Source: Rhodoferax aquaticus
GTDB lineage: Bacteria; Pseudomonadota; Gammaproteobacteria; Burkholderiales; Burkholderiaceae_C
Assembly (NCBI RefSeq): GCF_006974105.1
Contig: NZ_CP036282.1
Coordinates: forward strand, 3,534,001-3,598,000
Direction: 5' to 3'
DNA length: 64,000 nucleotides
Position 1 is the stretch's first letter; each line of letters starts with the position of its first letter. The translations under genes and the position numbers were made by a program. This document shows, one piece after another, positions 39,776-47,871 of this stretch. The notes below the pieces were generated by a model that worked only from the letters and a program-made list of their open reading frames with translations, made no database searches and was not told the origin of the DNA.

Positions 39776-40442
39776 GGCGACGGCTCGCGGCCAAACACAT
39801 GGCCAGTGCGGCCGGGCGGGCGTGCAATGACACCGGGTGTTCTACCGGCGGGCCACGGCGCTTGAGCACTTGCACCTGCAAGGCATCGCCCCCAGCGTCA
39901 GAGGCGGGTGCGGCCAGCAGGCGCAGCACGGCGGGAGATGCGTCTTGCTGCGCTTGGGCGGGGCGCAGCACAAACAGCAACTTGCTGTGCTCGGCGGCGG
40001 CCATTTGCAAGCGGCGCAGTTGGTCGCTGCGGGCGTGGGGCAGCCAGGCCAGCACCGCGTCTACCTCGGCACAGCGCAGCGCTTGCTCGGCGGCCCACAG
40101 GCGCTCAGCGGCGGGTGCCGCCACCCACACCAAGCGGCGCATGGCCAAGCCTTGTGCGGCCAGTGCGGGGGCAAAAGGCACCCAAGGCGCCCCCACCATG
40201 ACCACCGGCCCCTGCCCACAGCGCGCCAAAGCCGGCAGGCACAAGCGCCACTCGCTGTGCACGCCGGTGGGCTGCAGCACCTCGGTCAAGGCACCCAAGG
40301 GCCAGCCGCCACCGGGCAACAAAGCGTCTAGCGTGCGCTCGCCCGTGGCCACCACCTGCGTGTGCGGGGTGGCCAGCGTGTCGGCGTGCCAGACATCGGC
40401 ATGGATGTCGAGCAAAGAGAGATCACGCGCAAGGACTGACAT
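39744..40442 (-). CDS. imuA: ImuA-like translesion synthesis protein
   Basis: 232 residues of the RecA-like ImuA family: TLDALLPGGGWPLGALTEVL near the N-terminus, followed by a degenerate P-loop region (PVVMVGAPWVPFAPAL) and LLFVLRPA. First gene of imuA-imuB. A perfect LexA box lies 20 bases upstream of the ATG, so the pair should be induced by DNA damage. Confidence 0.82.
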   Translation of the reverse strand: MSVLARDLSLLDIHADVWHADTLATPHTQVVATGERTLDALLPGGGWPLGALTEVLQPTGVHSEWRLCLPALARCGQGPVVMVGAPWVPFAPALAAQGLAMRRLVWVAAPAAERLWAAEQALRCAEVDAVLAWLPHARSDQLRRLQMAAAEHSKLLFVLRPAQAQQDASPAVLRLLAAPASDAGGDALQVQVLKRRGPPVEHPVSLHARPAALAMCLAASRRHALDRTATHA

Positions 40443-40462
40443 GGCAAGGCTTTGGTTTTAAA

Positions 40463-40482
40463 TACTGGTTTTATTTACAGTA
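40463..40482. promoter_or_regulatory. LexA (SOS) box upstream of imuA
   Basis: TACTGGTTTTATTTACAGTA: the arms TACTG and CAGTA are perfect, with a 10-base AT-rich centre, matching the gammaproteobacterial/betaproteobacterial LexA consensus CTG-N10-CAG. It is placed to cover the imuA promoter; the divergent phoD start is about 80 bases away. Confidence 0.88.
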
Positions 40483-40561
40483 TATGGCAAGCCCCGTGGC
40501 TTGTCCAAGCGGTTTTCACAACCATAATTTGCCAACGCCTTGACCCGAGCTATCACACCCC

Positions 40562-42133
40562 ATGCCCCACCCCATCCCGCTTGACCGACGCCAACTCTTG
40601 CTGTGCGCCACGGCAGCCACCACCAGTCTGTGGCTGCCCCGCAGCGCGTGGAGCCAAGCCCGCCCCAGCGACAACCCATTTGCGCTGGGCGTTGCCAGCG
40701 GCTCGCCCACCCACCAGGGCGTGGTGCTGTGGACGCGGCTGGCCGCAGGCTCCGTACCCCCCACGCAAGATGCCACGGTGCGCTGGGAGGTGGCGCACGA
40801 CGCGCAGTTTCAGCGTGTGGTGCACAGCGGCCAAAGCACAGCACCCGCCCTGTTGGGGCATGCGGTGCATGTAGAGCTGCAAGGCTTGGCACCTGACCGC
40901 TGGTACCACTACCGCTTTATGTGGGGCGACGCGGTCAGCCCCACGGGGCGCACGCGCACGTTTCCGGCACCGGGCACGCCCGCTGCGCGGCTGCGGCTGG
41001 CCTATGCCTCGTGCCAGCACTGGGAGCACGGCTACTACAGCGCCTACCGCCACATGCGGCAAGAGCAGCTTGACGCCGTGGTGTTTTTGGGCGACTACAT
41101 CTACGAGTACGGCGGCAGCAGCAAAGCGGTGCGCAGCGTGAGCAGCAGCGCTGTGATCAGCTTGGACGACTACCGCGCCCGCTATGCGCTGTACAAGAGC
41201 GACCCCGACCTGCAAGCCATGCACGCCGCCTGCCCGTGGTTGATGACCTGGGACGACCACGAGGTGCAAAACGACTACGCAGGCACCACCGCAGGGAGCA
41301 AGGGGCCAGCAGTGGCCAACTTTTTGGCCCGCCGAGCGGCGGCTTACCAGGCGTTTTACGAGCACATGCCCGTGCGTGCCAGCGTGCTCACGCAAGCCTT
41401 GGGCGGGCTGGCCCGTGGGGCCGAGATGCGCATTTACGGCCAGGTGCCGTTTGGCACCTTGGCCACGCTGTATTTGCTAGACGACCGCCAGTACCGCGAC
41501 CCGCAAGCCTGCACCAAAGACGGCGCGCCCGGCTCTAGCACCGTGAACCCCGCGCAGTGCGCCATCTGGAGCGATGCACAGCGCACGCTCTTAGGCGATG
41601 CGCAAGAACGCTGGGTAGACCAAGCCTTTGCCAAAAGCGCAGGCACCTGGAACGTAGTGGGCCAACAAACGGTGTTCGGCCAGCGTGACTTCAAGCTAGG
41701 CCAAGGCCAGTCGCTCTCTAACGACGGCTGGGACGGCTACGGCCCAGCGCGCAGCCGCTTCACCACCAGCTTGCAGCGCCACAGCGTGCGCAACCCCGTG
41801 CTCTTGGGTGGCGATGTGCATGCCAACTGGGTGGGCCATGTGAAGGCCGACTACGCGCAAGACCGCAGCGCCACCGTGGGCGTGGAGTTTTGCGGCACCA
41901 GCATCACCTCCTACGGCGGCAACAACGACAAGCTGGCCGAGCAGCTGACCGAGAACCCGCACTTTGTCTTTGCCGACCGCGAACGCCGGGGCTACGGCGT
42001 GGCCGAGTTCACCCCCACCCAACTCACCACCACCCTGCGCGCCGTGCAAGACCCAAGCCTGGCTAGCAGCGGCATAGACACCTTGGCCCAGTTTGTGGTG
42101 CAGGCGGGGCAGGCGCGGATTGAGCGGGTGTGA
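40562..42133 (+). CDS. PhoD-like alkaline phosphatase
   Basis: 523 residues. The N-terminal twin-arginine-type signal (DRRQLLLCATAATTSLWLP) fits export by Tat, as for known PhoD. An N-terminal fibronectin-like domain (FALGVASGSPTHQGVVLWTR) precedes the metallophosphatase: YASCQHWEHGYY, FLGDYIYEYGG, WDDHEVQNDYAG and LLGGDVHANWVGH provide the metal ligands. Periplasmic phosphomonoesterase/diesterase. Divergent from imuA; no Pho box was sought in detail. Confidence 0.9.
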   Translation: MPHPIPLDRRQLLLCATAATTSLWLPRSAWSQARPSDNPFALGVASGSPTHQGVVLWTRLAAGSVPPTQDATVRWEVAHDAQFQRVVHSGQSTAPALLGHAVHVELQGLAPDRWYHYRFMWGDAVSPTGRTRTFPAPGTPAARLRLAYASCQHWEHGYYSAYRHMRQEQLDAVVFLGDYIYEYGGSSKAVRSVSSSAVISLDDYRARYALYKSDPDLQAMHAACPWLMTWDDHEVQNDYAGTTAGSKGPAVANFLARRAAAYQAFYEHMPVRASVLTQALGGLARGAEMRIYGQVPFGTLATLYLLDDRQYRDPQACTKDGAPGSSTVNPAQCAIWSDAQRTLLGDAQERWVDQAFAKSAGTWNVVGQQTVFGQRDFKLGQGQSLSNDGWDGYGPARSRFTTSLQRHSVRNPVLLGGDVHANWVGHVKADYAQDRSATVGVEFCGTSITSYGGNNDKLAEQLTENPHFVFADRERRGYGVAEFTPTQLTTTLRAVQDPSLASSGIDTLAQFVVQAGQARIERV

Positions 42134-42301
42134 AGGGTGCGCGCGGGATCGTTTTCAAGGGTGAGATACGGGTCACACAGGTGCTTGTATCCAATGTGTT
42201 GACTCGCGGAGCTACGGCAGCTTAAGCAGTGCACAACGCTTACGCAGAGCGCGATAGCGTCGAAGTGGTGCCCCTTTGCGCAAGCTGGTTTTAGGAGTAT
42301 C

Positions 42302-44785
42302 TTGTGTGTAACTTGGTTGATCCACATGCTCACTCATAACTATTTCGTTGGCACACTGGCCCACTCCGATACGGCTCCCTTGCGCGCGGGGGACAGTTTG
42401 GGACGGTTTGTGTTGCGCAAGGTCCTAGGCCAGGGTGCCCAATCCACCGTGTGGCTCGCATTTGACTCACGCATGGAGCGCGAAGTCGCTGTCAAAGTGA
42501 TGCGACTGGAGGCGGAGTCTGACACCCAAGCTATCGCGCAATGGCTGCAGGAGGCGCGCAGTGCCAGTCGCGTGGTGCACCCGCACATCGTGCCGGTGTA
42601 TGAGGCGGACATTCAAGACCACCATCCCTACCTAGTGTTTGAATACGTGCCAGGACAGACGCTGGACCAACTGCTGCACGCGCAGGGTGCACTCCCGCCC
42701 GCGCAGGCGGTGGAATTGATGATGGATGTGCTGGATGCCATAGTGGTTGCCCATGAGGCAGGTGTTGTCCACCGCGACCTAAAGCTCGCCAATGTGCTGG
42801 TAGATGCTGCAGGCCATGCGCGGGTGATGGACTTTGGCATTGCCGCCTGCATCACAGACAAAAGTAGTACCACTCCCAACACCCCCAGTGGTGGGACTGC
42901 TGGCTATATGTCCCCCGAAGCGGCCCGTGGTGACGCGCCTTCGGCAGGCATGGATGTTTTTTCCGCTGGTCTGGTGCTGGCCGAGTTGCTCACCGGCAAG
43001 CCACTTATTGCCGAGACGGACCCGCAGCGCGCCATCTCCCGTGTGCTGCATGCGCAATTGGAACTACCTGCGGACACCCCTGCCGATGTGGATGACAAGT
43101 TGCGCGCCATCGTGCACCGGGCAATTGCCCAAGACCCTAGCCAACGCTATGCCACTGCGCGTGACTTTCTGGCCGATTTGACACAGTGGGTCAAGCCCGC
43201 GGGGGAGCTTATGCCCAGTGCGGACGGTGACACGCACTACAACGCAACGCTGGAGTTCATGCTGCGCCGCATGCGTCACAAAAGTGATTTCCCGGCCATG
43301 TCTGACTCGGTGATCCGCATCCAAGCCATGGCTGCGTCCGAGAACGAAAGCATTAACAGCGTCACCAATGAAATTTTGAAAGACGTGGCGCTCACTAACA
43401 AACTGCTGCGGCTGGTCAATAGCGCCCACTACGGGCGGGGCGGCACCATCAGCACGGTGTCCCGCGCTGTGAATCTGGTGGGGTTTAACGGCATTCGCAA
43501 CATGGCTTTAAGCCTAGTGCTACTGGAACATATGCAGGACAAGGCCCACGCGGCCCACCTGAAAGACGAATTTTTGCGCTCACTCATGGCAGGCTCCATT
43601 GCCGCAGAGTTATGTCCTTTGCAGCAAGAGGGCGAAGAGGCCTTTATTGGTGCCATGTTTCAGAACCTGGGGCGGCTGCTCATGGAGTTCTATTTTCCTG
43701 AAGAAGCCCGCCAGGTGCACAGCCTAATGAATTCCGCGCGCGATGCAGTCACCGAAGACGTAGCCGCGTTTGGCGTACTGGGTTTGACGCTGGAGCAACT
43801 GGGCTTGGGCGTGGCGCGGGCCTGGAACCTACCCTACGGGATACAGCGCTGCATGCACAAGCCAGTTGGCACGCCGCCTCACACGCCGCCTAAAGACCCA
43901 GATGAGCGCATGCGCTGGATCGCCCTCGTGGCCAATGAAATTGCCGATGTGTTGCTGCATGGTGACCCCAAGGATGCGCCCGCACGCATTGCCCAGGTAA
44001 CCCGTAAATACGCCCAGGCGATCGGCATAGGGTCTGCAGAGATGCAAACATCCACCGCCCGCGCGCGGCAAAAATTGATCGGAATGGCCCAGGCCATGGA
44101 CATTCATGTGGCAAAGGGGTCGGTCGGCGCTCAGTTGCTTACATCGCCAGAAGGGAGTTCCGCCACGGCCGGGCCCGTATTGGAGGACACGCACTTGGGC
44201 CGCTTTGAGCTGCAACCCACGCAGCCCGCCCTGTCCAGCGCCCCAGCCAGTTCAACCGTGAAAACCACCCGGGTGGCAGAGGCGCTGACGGCAGGTATTC
44301 AGGATGTGACCAACGCGATGGTGGACGACTTCAAGCTCACCGACGTCTTGCGCATGATTTTGGAGACCATGTACCGAGCCATGGCCTTTGATCGCGTCAT
44401 TTTTTGCATGCGAGACCCCAAAACCGAGACGATGACCGGCCGCTTTGGCTTGGGTGAAGGCGTGGAGTTGCATGTAAAAGAGTTTCGCTCGCAACTCAAG
44501 GCTTCCCCTCCGGACTTGTTTGCAGCGGTATGTGCTAACGGCTCTGACACCATGATCAACGACGCACAAGAGGCACATATCGCACACCGCCTGCCTGCTT
44601 GGTACCGCAAAGGGTTGCAGGCACCCACCTTTTTATTGCTTCCGCTGCAAATTAAGGGGTCGCCGTTTGGCTTGATTTACGCAGACAAGAAAACGCTCGG
44701 CACCCTAGAACTGGACGAAAAAGAACTCAGCTTGCTCAGAACCCTGCGCAACCAGGCCATCATGGCGTTCAAGCAGTCCAGCTAA
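42302..44785 (+). CDS. Serine/threonine kinase - HDOD - GAF signalling fusion
   Basis: 827 residues. An active-looking Hanks kinase (about 28-300): G-loop VLGQGAQSTVWLAF, Lys in EVAVKVM, HRDLKLANVLV, DFGIAA and GTAGYMSPEAARGD. Then an HDOD domain (about 325-530: DFPAMSDSVIRIQAMA, LTNKLLRLVNSAHYG), a linker, and a GAF-like domain (about 665-825, ending FLLLPLQIKGSPFGLIYADK). No membrane segment. Start: TTG 42302 has AGGAG just upstream; ATG 42326 (819 residues) is an alternative. Single gene, no obvious operon partner. Confidence 0.88.
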   Translation: MCVTWLIHMLTHNYFVGTLAHSDTAPLRAGDSLGRFVLRKVLGQGAQSTVWLAFDSRMEREVAVKVMRLEAESDTQAIAQWLQEARSASRVVHPHIVPVYEADIQDHHPYLVFEYVPGQTLDQLLHAQGALPPAQAVELMMDVLDAIVVAHEAGVVHRDLKLANVLVDAAGHARVMDFGIAACITDKSSTTPNTPSGGTAGYMSPEAARGDAPSAGMDVFSAGLVLAELLTGKPLIAETDPQRAISRVLHAQLELPADTPADVDDKLRAIVHRAIAQDPSQRYATARDFLADLTQWVKPAGELMPSADGDTHYNATLEFMLRRMRHKSDFPAMSDSVIRIQAMAASENESINSVTNEILKDVALTNKLLRLVNSAHYGRGGTISTVSRAVNLVGFNGIRNMALSLVLLEHMQDKAHAAHLKDEFLRSLMAGSIAAELCPLQQEGEEAFIGAMFQNLGRLLMEFYFPEEARQVHSLMNSARDAVTEDVAAFGVLGLTLEQLGLGVARAWNLPYGIQRCMHKPVGTPPHTPPKDPDERMRWIALVANEIADVLLHGDPKDAPARIAQVTRKYAQAIGIGSAEMQTSTARARQKLIGMAQAMDIHVAKGSVGAQLLTSPEGSSATAGPVLEDTHLGRFELQPTQPALSSAPASSTVKTTRVAEALTAGIQDVTNAMVDDFKLTDVLRMILETMYRAMAFDRVIFCMRDPKTETMTGRFGLGEGVELHVKEFRSQLKASPPDLFAAVCANGSDTMINDAQEAHIAHRLPAWYRKGLQAPTFLLLPLQIKGSPFGLIYADKKTLGTLELDEKELSLLRTLRNQAIMAFKQSS

Positions 44786-44797
44786 TGACTCCACAAA

Positions 44798-44908
44798 ACC
44801 GTTGACCGCGAAGTACTGCTGGACCACGACAAGGTGCCCAAGTTCACCAGCGATGTGGCACTGGGTGAGGTGAAGATCGACCTGACCCCGAACATTCATT
44901 TACTATAA
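44798..44908 (+). pseudogene. Unidentified 3' gene fragment
   Basis: A start-less frame reads TVDREVLLDHDKVPKFTSDV then ALGEVKIDLTPNIHLL and stops in the left edge of a hairpin repeat. It looks like protein C-terminus rather than noise, but I cannot name the family. It follows the kinase gene by 12 bases. Confidence 0.35.
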
Positions 44909-44962
44909 ATTTGATAGCTTCCTGCGCATATTTCACGAGCGCAAACAGCACTTTCTCTTATA
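44901..44962. repeat. Hairpin repeat copy, 44.9 kb
   Basis: CTATAAATTTGATAGCTTCC, TGCGCATATTTCACGAGCGC and AAACAGCACTTTCTC: the same order of elements as the copies at 30926 and 46454. It lies directly before the small gene at 44981. Confidence 0.82.
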
Positions 44963-44980
44963 CTTTTCATTACAGGAAGC

Positions 44981-45217
44981 ATGAACAAAGCCCCACCCGG
45001 CGGCGTCCTGCCCGATCAAGTGCGCGTGGTCGCCGCCGTGCTGGCCGCCAGCCCCGCTGCCATGCCACTGCCATGCCACTGCCTGCCACTTCCTGCCATC
45101 GAAGCCCGCTTCAAAGGCCGCGGCCCTTGGAAGAAAAGCCTGCCCCGCATTCTGGAAACCCTAGAAGCGCTGGGCCGCGCCCGACGAGAGGGTTATGGTT
45201 GGTGGGATGGTATGTAA
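44981..45217 (+). CDS. Small protein resembling a methyltransferase C-terminal domain
   Basis: 78 residues with a good ribosome site (AGGAAG six bases before ATG). The segment AIEARFKGRGPWKKSLPRIL followed by ETLEALGRARR looks like a winged-helix tail that I associate with large class I SAM-dependent DNA methyltransferases of this family of bacteria; I cannot confirm that. An imperfect 11-base tandem duplication (TGCCATGCCAC) at about 45058-45079 adds residues before this segment. It may be a free-standing DNA-binding protein or a relic. Twelve bases before the next gene. Confidence 0.5.
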   Translation: MNKAPPGGVLPDQVRVVAAVLAASPAAMPLPCHCLPLPAIEARFKGRGPWKKSLPRILETLEALGRARREGYGWWDGM

Positions 45218-45229
45218 GAAAGAAAACCA

Positions 45230-45769
45230 ATGGACCACTTTGAAGGCATTGTTGGCATGTTGCTCGAGGCCGAAGGCTACTGGGTGCGGCGTTCATTCAA
45301 GGTCAACGTCACGCCCGAGGAAAAACGTGCCATCGGCAAGCACTCGATACCCAGGCCGGAGATCGACTTGCTGGCTCTCCACTTTCAGCGCAATGAGGTC
45401 ATTGCGCTAGAGGCAAAGTCATACTTTGATTCGCCGGGAGTTAAGTTTGCCGATCTGATGGAAGTCCATGAAGTTCCTGAGGGGCGCTACAAACTGTTTA
45501 CCACTGAGCGTTATAGAAACATTGTTTTTGAGCGCCTCCGACAGGACCTGACGGCCCATGGCATGGCTAACCTGCAGACACGCATCTACCTGGGCTTAGC
45601 TGCGGGCAATGTTTACCAAGGGCAAGAAGAAGCTGTCAGAGCGCCCATGGACACGAAAGGCTGGTTGTTCTGGTCTCCGACCGACATCAAAAACAAGGTG
45701 CAAGCGCAAGCCAAGCGGGGATATGAAAACGATGCGGCGGTGATAACCGCCAAAATTTTGATGCGCTAG
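45230..45769 (+). CDS. Conserved hypothetical with PD-(D/E)XK nuclease-like motif
   Basis: 179 residues. The strand pair RPEIDLLALHFQRNEVIALEAKSYFDSPG (shown in parts: RPEIDLLALHF and EVIALEAKSYFDSPG) has the E/D-(X)n-ExK spacing of restriction-like nucleases. The rest is mixed alpha/beta with a conserved-looking tail YENDAAVITAKILMR. No signal peptide. Paired with the small gene upstream and convergent with the BrnTA pair. A defence or DNA-processing role is possible but unproven. Confidence 0.6.
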   Translation: MDHFEGIVGMLLEAEGYWVRRSFKVNVTPEEKRAIGKHSIPRPEIDLLALHFQRNEVIALEAKSYFDSPGVKFADLMEVHEVPEGRYKLFTTERYRNIVFERLRQDLTAHGMANLQTRIYLGLAAGNVYQGQEEAVRAPMDTKGWLFWSPTDIKNKVQAQAKRGYENDAAVITAKILMR

Positions 45770-45773
45770 GCCG

Positions 45774-46046
45774 TCACCCAAGCTTCCCCGCCAACTGCAA
45801 TGATGCCCGCAGGGCGTCGTTGATACGCGTCTGCCAACCATCACCGCTGGCACGCAAAGCGGCCAGCACATCAGCATCCAGCCGGATTTTTACGGGCTCT
45901 TTGGTACTGGCCGCACGGGGACGACCACGCGGTTTGAGCACCGCGCCTTCGTAGCGATCGGCCCTCTGAAAGAAGGCTTCGGGCAACGCCGGCGCGTCGT
46001 CTGGGTCAGTCCATGTAGCGGGCGTAGTAGGCTTTTTCGCGGTCAT
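45774..46046 (-). CDS. brnA: BrnA-type antitoxin
   Basis: 90 residues. The C-terminal KEPVKIRLDADVLAALRASG followed by WQTRINDALRASL is the BrnA/DUF4415 ribbon-helix-helix DNA-binding domain; the N-terminal half would wrap the toxin. Downstream of and overlapping the toxin gene by 41 bases: toxin first, as usual for BrnTA. Confidence 0.9.
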   Translation of the reverse strand: MTAKKPTTPATWTDPDDAPALPEAFFQRADRYEGAVLKPRGRPRAASTKEPVKIRLDADVLAALRASGDGWQTRINDALRASLQLAGKLG

Positions 46047-46278
46047 TGGCTTTCCTCATACTGATCATGCGGCGCACCTTGCCGCGTGGGGTCCACACCA
46101 GCACCACCAAGCGTGCATCCAACAGGCCAACCGTAATGAAGCGGTCTTCGGCATAGTCGGTGCGTTCGTCCTGCCCGGTGAAGTGCGGCCCTGCAAATAC
46201 TTCAGCAGCGCGGGCGAAGTCGAGGCCTCTTTCGGCCAGTGTCTTCTCTCGCTTTTGGCTGTCAAATTCAATTTGCAT
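46006..46278 (-). CDS. brnT: BrnT-type ribonuclease toxin
   Basis: 90 residues of the BrnT (DUF497) RelE-like fold: EFDSQKREKTLAERGLDFARA, then EDRFITVGLLDARLVVLVWT and RRMISMRKANDREKAYY, with the basic/histidine-poor active region typical of the family. First gene of brnT-brnA; a TACAAT element lies about 15 bases upstream of its ATG on the minus strand. Confidence 0.92.
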   Translation of the reverse strand: MQIEFDSQKREKTLAERGLDFARAAEVFAGPHFTGQDERTDYAEDRFITVGLLDARLVVLVWTPRGKVRRMISMRKANDREKAYYARYMD

Positions 46279-46453
46279 GGCAATTTATTGTACCCCCATT
46301 AAATAACACCCCCAGCCGAAAGCTGCAGGCTGAGGCACTATGGCAACCTCCGATATTCATTTAGCTGTGGCGCAGCGAGTTTTGTGAATACCGAACTGCA
46401 GCTCGTCTCGGTTCAAGCTTCGTGTAGCACAAACGTGCATTGAGCGGGTATAA
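46279..46453. other. Intergenic stretch without recognised feature
   Basis: Together with the repeat and the pseudogene, this belongs to a 447-base gap between brnT and the DHH gene. In this first part I see the brnT promoter region and no open frame, RNA gene or repeat I can name. Confidence 0.5.
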
Positions 46454-46516
46454 CTGCTACCAAATAAATAGCTGCCTGCGCATATTCCACAGGCGCAAAC
46501 GGCACTTTTTCCTATA
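46454..46516. repeat. Hairpin repeat copy, 46.5 kb
   Basis: GCTACCAAATAAATAGCTGC, CTGCGCATATTCCACAGGCG and CAAACGGCACTTTTTCCTAT. Best complete copy in the window with arms GCTGCCTGCGC and GCGCAAACGGC. It stands directly before the broken flavin-reductase-like gene. Confidence 0.85.
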
Positions 46517-46568
46517 TCTCACACGGCAAGACCAGGGACAACACCCTCCCCGACTAATTCACCCCTAC

Positions 46569-46742
46569 CCCGCTGGACAAGGCCTATCGGCTGCTCAACC
46601 ATGGGCCCACGGTGTGGTGGCTTGCGCGCATGGTGGGCAGCACCATGAGATGGCGGCGGCGTGGGCTATGCCGCTGGACTTTATGCCGCCCAAGGTGTCG
46701 GACTCAGGCACGCGCCCCGCCGGGCTCAACCGTCCGAATTGA
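46569..46742 (+). pseudogene. Flavin reductase-like gene remnant (frameshifted, truncated)
   Basis: One frame reads LDKAYRLLNHGPT and, after a slip near 46608-46615, another reads VACAHGGQHHEMAAAWAMPL then DFMPPKVSD. Together these match the N-terminal part of flavin reductase/FMN-binding split-barrel proteins (about 50 residues of some 190). The rest is missing: the frame ends in the 3' end of the DHH gene. A frameshift plus 3' truncation marks it as dead. Confidence 0.65.
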
Positions 46743-47658
46743 TGCGCTGGATCAAGGCGCCCAGTACATCGCCGGCCTGCGCGTTGTCTACCTGGCAGGT
46801 GCCCGCTGCATTGTGGCCACCGCCGCCGTATTGCAGCATGAGCTCTCCGACATGGGTCTTGCTGTTGCGGTCCAGAATCGACTTGCCGGTGGCAAACACG
46901 GTGTTTTGCTTGTGAACACCCCACATCACGTGGATGGAGATGTTGCATTGCGGGTACATCGCATAGATCAGGAAGCGGTTGGCGGCGAAGATGGTTTCTT
47001 CATGGCGCAGGTCTAGCACCACCAGGTTCTGGTGCACGGTGGCGCAGCGTTCGATTTGTTCGCGCGCACGGGCTGTATGGTCGAAGTACAGGTCCACGCG
47101 TTCGATGACGTCGGGCAATTGCAGTATCTCGTCGATGCCGTGGTTGCGGCAGTACTGGATCAGATCCATCATCAACTGGTAATTGCTGACGCGGAATTCA
47201 TGGAAACGGCCCAGACCGGTGCGCGAGTCCATCAGGTAATTCAGCAACACCCAGTCGGTGGGCTCCAAAATTTCTTCGTGCGTGAACTGGGCGGAGTCGG
47301 CCTTGTCCACCGCCGCCATCATCTCCAGGCTGATGTTCGGAAACGCCTTGGCACCGCCGTAGTAGTCGTAGACCACGCGCGCAGCCGAAGGGGCGTGGGC
47401 CGAGATGATGTGGTTGGGTCGCTCGCCGGTGTTGCGAATGGTCTCGGACTCGTGGTGGTCAAAAGACAAATGCGCCGCTGCTACGTAAGGCAGGTTGGTG
47501 GTGATGTCGCGGCTGGTGATATCAATCTTGCCGTCCTGCATGTCCTTGGGGTGGACAAACTTGATGTCGTCGATCAAGTCCAGCTCGTTGAGCAACACCG
47601 CGCAGACCAGACCGTCAAAGTCGCTGCGGGTTACCAGACGGAATTTGCTTGCGCTCAT
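46726..47658 (-). CDS. DHH family phosphohydrolase (exopolyphosphatase-like)
   Basis: 310 residues from ATG 47658. DHH superfamily: VTRSDFDGLVCAVLL, the eponymous motif as LSFDHHESE, further acidic residues in VDKADSAQFT, and a C-terminal DHHA1-like motif LQYGGGGHNAAGTCQV. Homologues are annotated as exopolyphosphatase; nanoRNase or cyclic-dinucleotide hydrolase activity cannot be excluded. Cytoplasmic. Confidence 0.85.
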   Translation of the reverse strand: MSASKFRLVTRSDFDGLVCAVLLNELDLIDDIKFVHPKDMQDGKIDITSRDITTNLPYVAAAHLSFDHHESETIRNTGERPNHIISAHAPSAARVVYDYYGGAKAFPNISLEMMAAVDKADSAQFTHEEILEPTDWVLLNYLMDSRTGLGRFHEFRVSNYQLMMDLIQYCRNHGIDEILQLPDVIERVDLYFDHTARAREQIERCATVHQNLVVLDLRHEETIFAANRFLIYAMYPQCNISIHVMWGVHKQNTVFATGKSILDRNSKTHVGELMLQYGGGGHNAAGTCQVDNAQAGDVLGALIQRINSDG

Positions 47659-47871
47659 AAGAAGGTCCTTTGCTTGGCTGGTCAGGTCAAATGGAAGCGG
47701 CTTGCAACGCATGGCTGCACCCCGATTCATACTAACGCAAAAAGCCCCGCCAGACACGTTTAGGCGCACGCCCCGCCCGCACGAGGAGCCCGCGTAGCTC
47801 TCGGGCGATCCATCCATTTCAGATTAGCGTGAGGTGCAGCTCGTCTGTCTTGCCTCCGCGCTGAATCCCCC

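Noticed and set aside
39279..40461. Long plus-strand open frames opposite imuA and imuB
   Set aside because: High-GC DNA leaves such antisense frames open; the sequences are Ala/Arg/Ser-rich without motifs, while the minus strand encodes clear ImuA/ImuB.
40553..41395. 280-codon minus-strand frame opposite phoD
   Set aside because: Antisense shadow in high-GC DNA; the plus strand has intact PhoD metal motifs.
46380..46440. GGTTCAAGC segment suggestive of a tRNA T-loop
   Set aside because: No acceptor, D or anticodon arms can be formed around it.
32700..47800. The accessory region as a single integrated island
   Set aside because: No integrase, flanking direct repeats or tRNA border is seen; it looks like piecemeal gain and loss.
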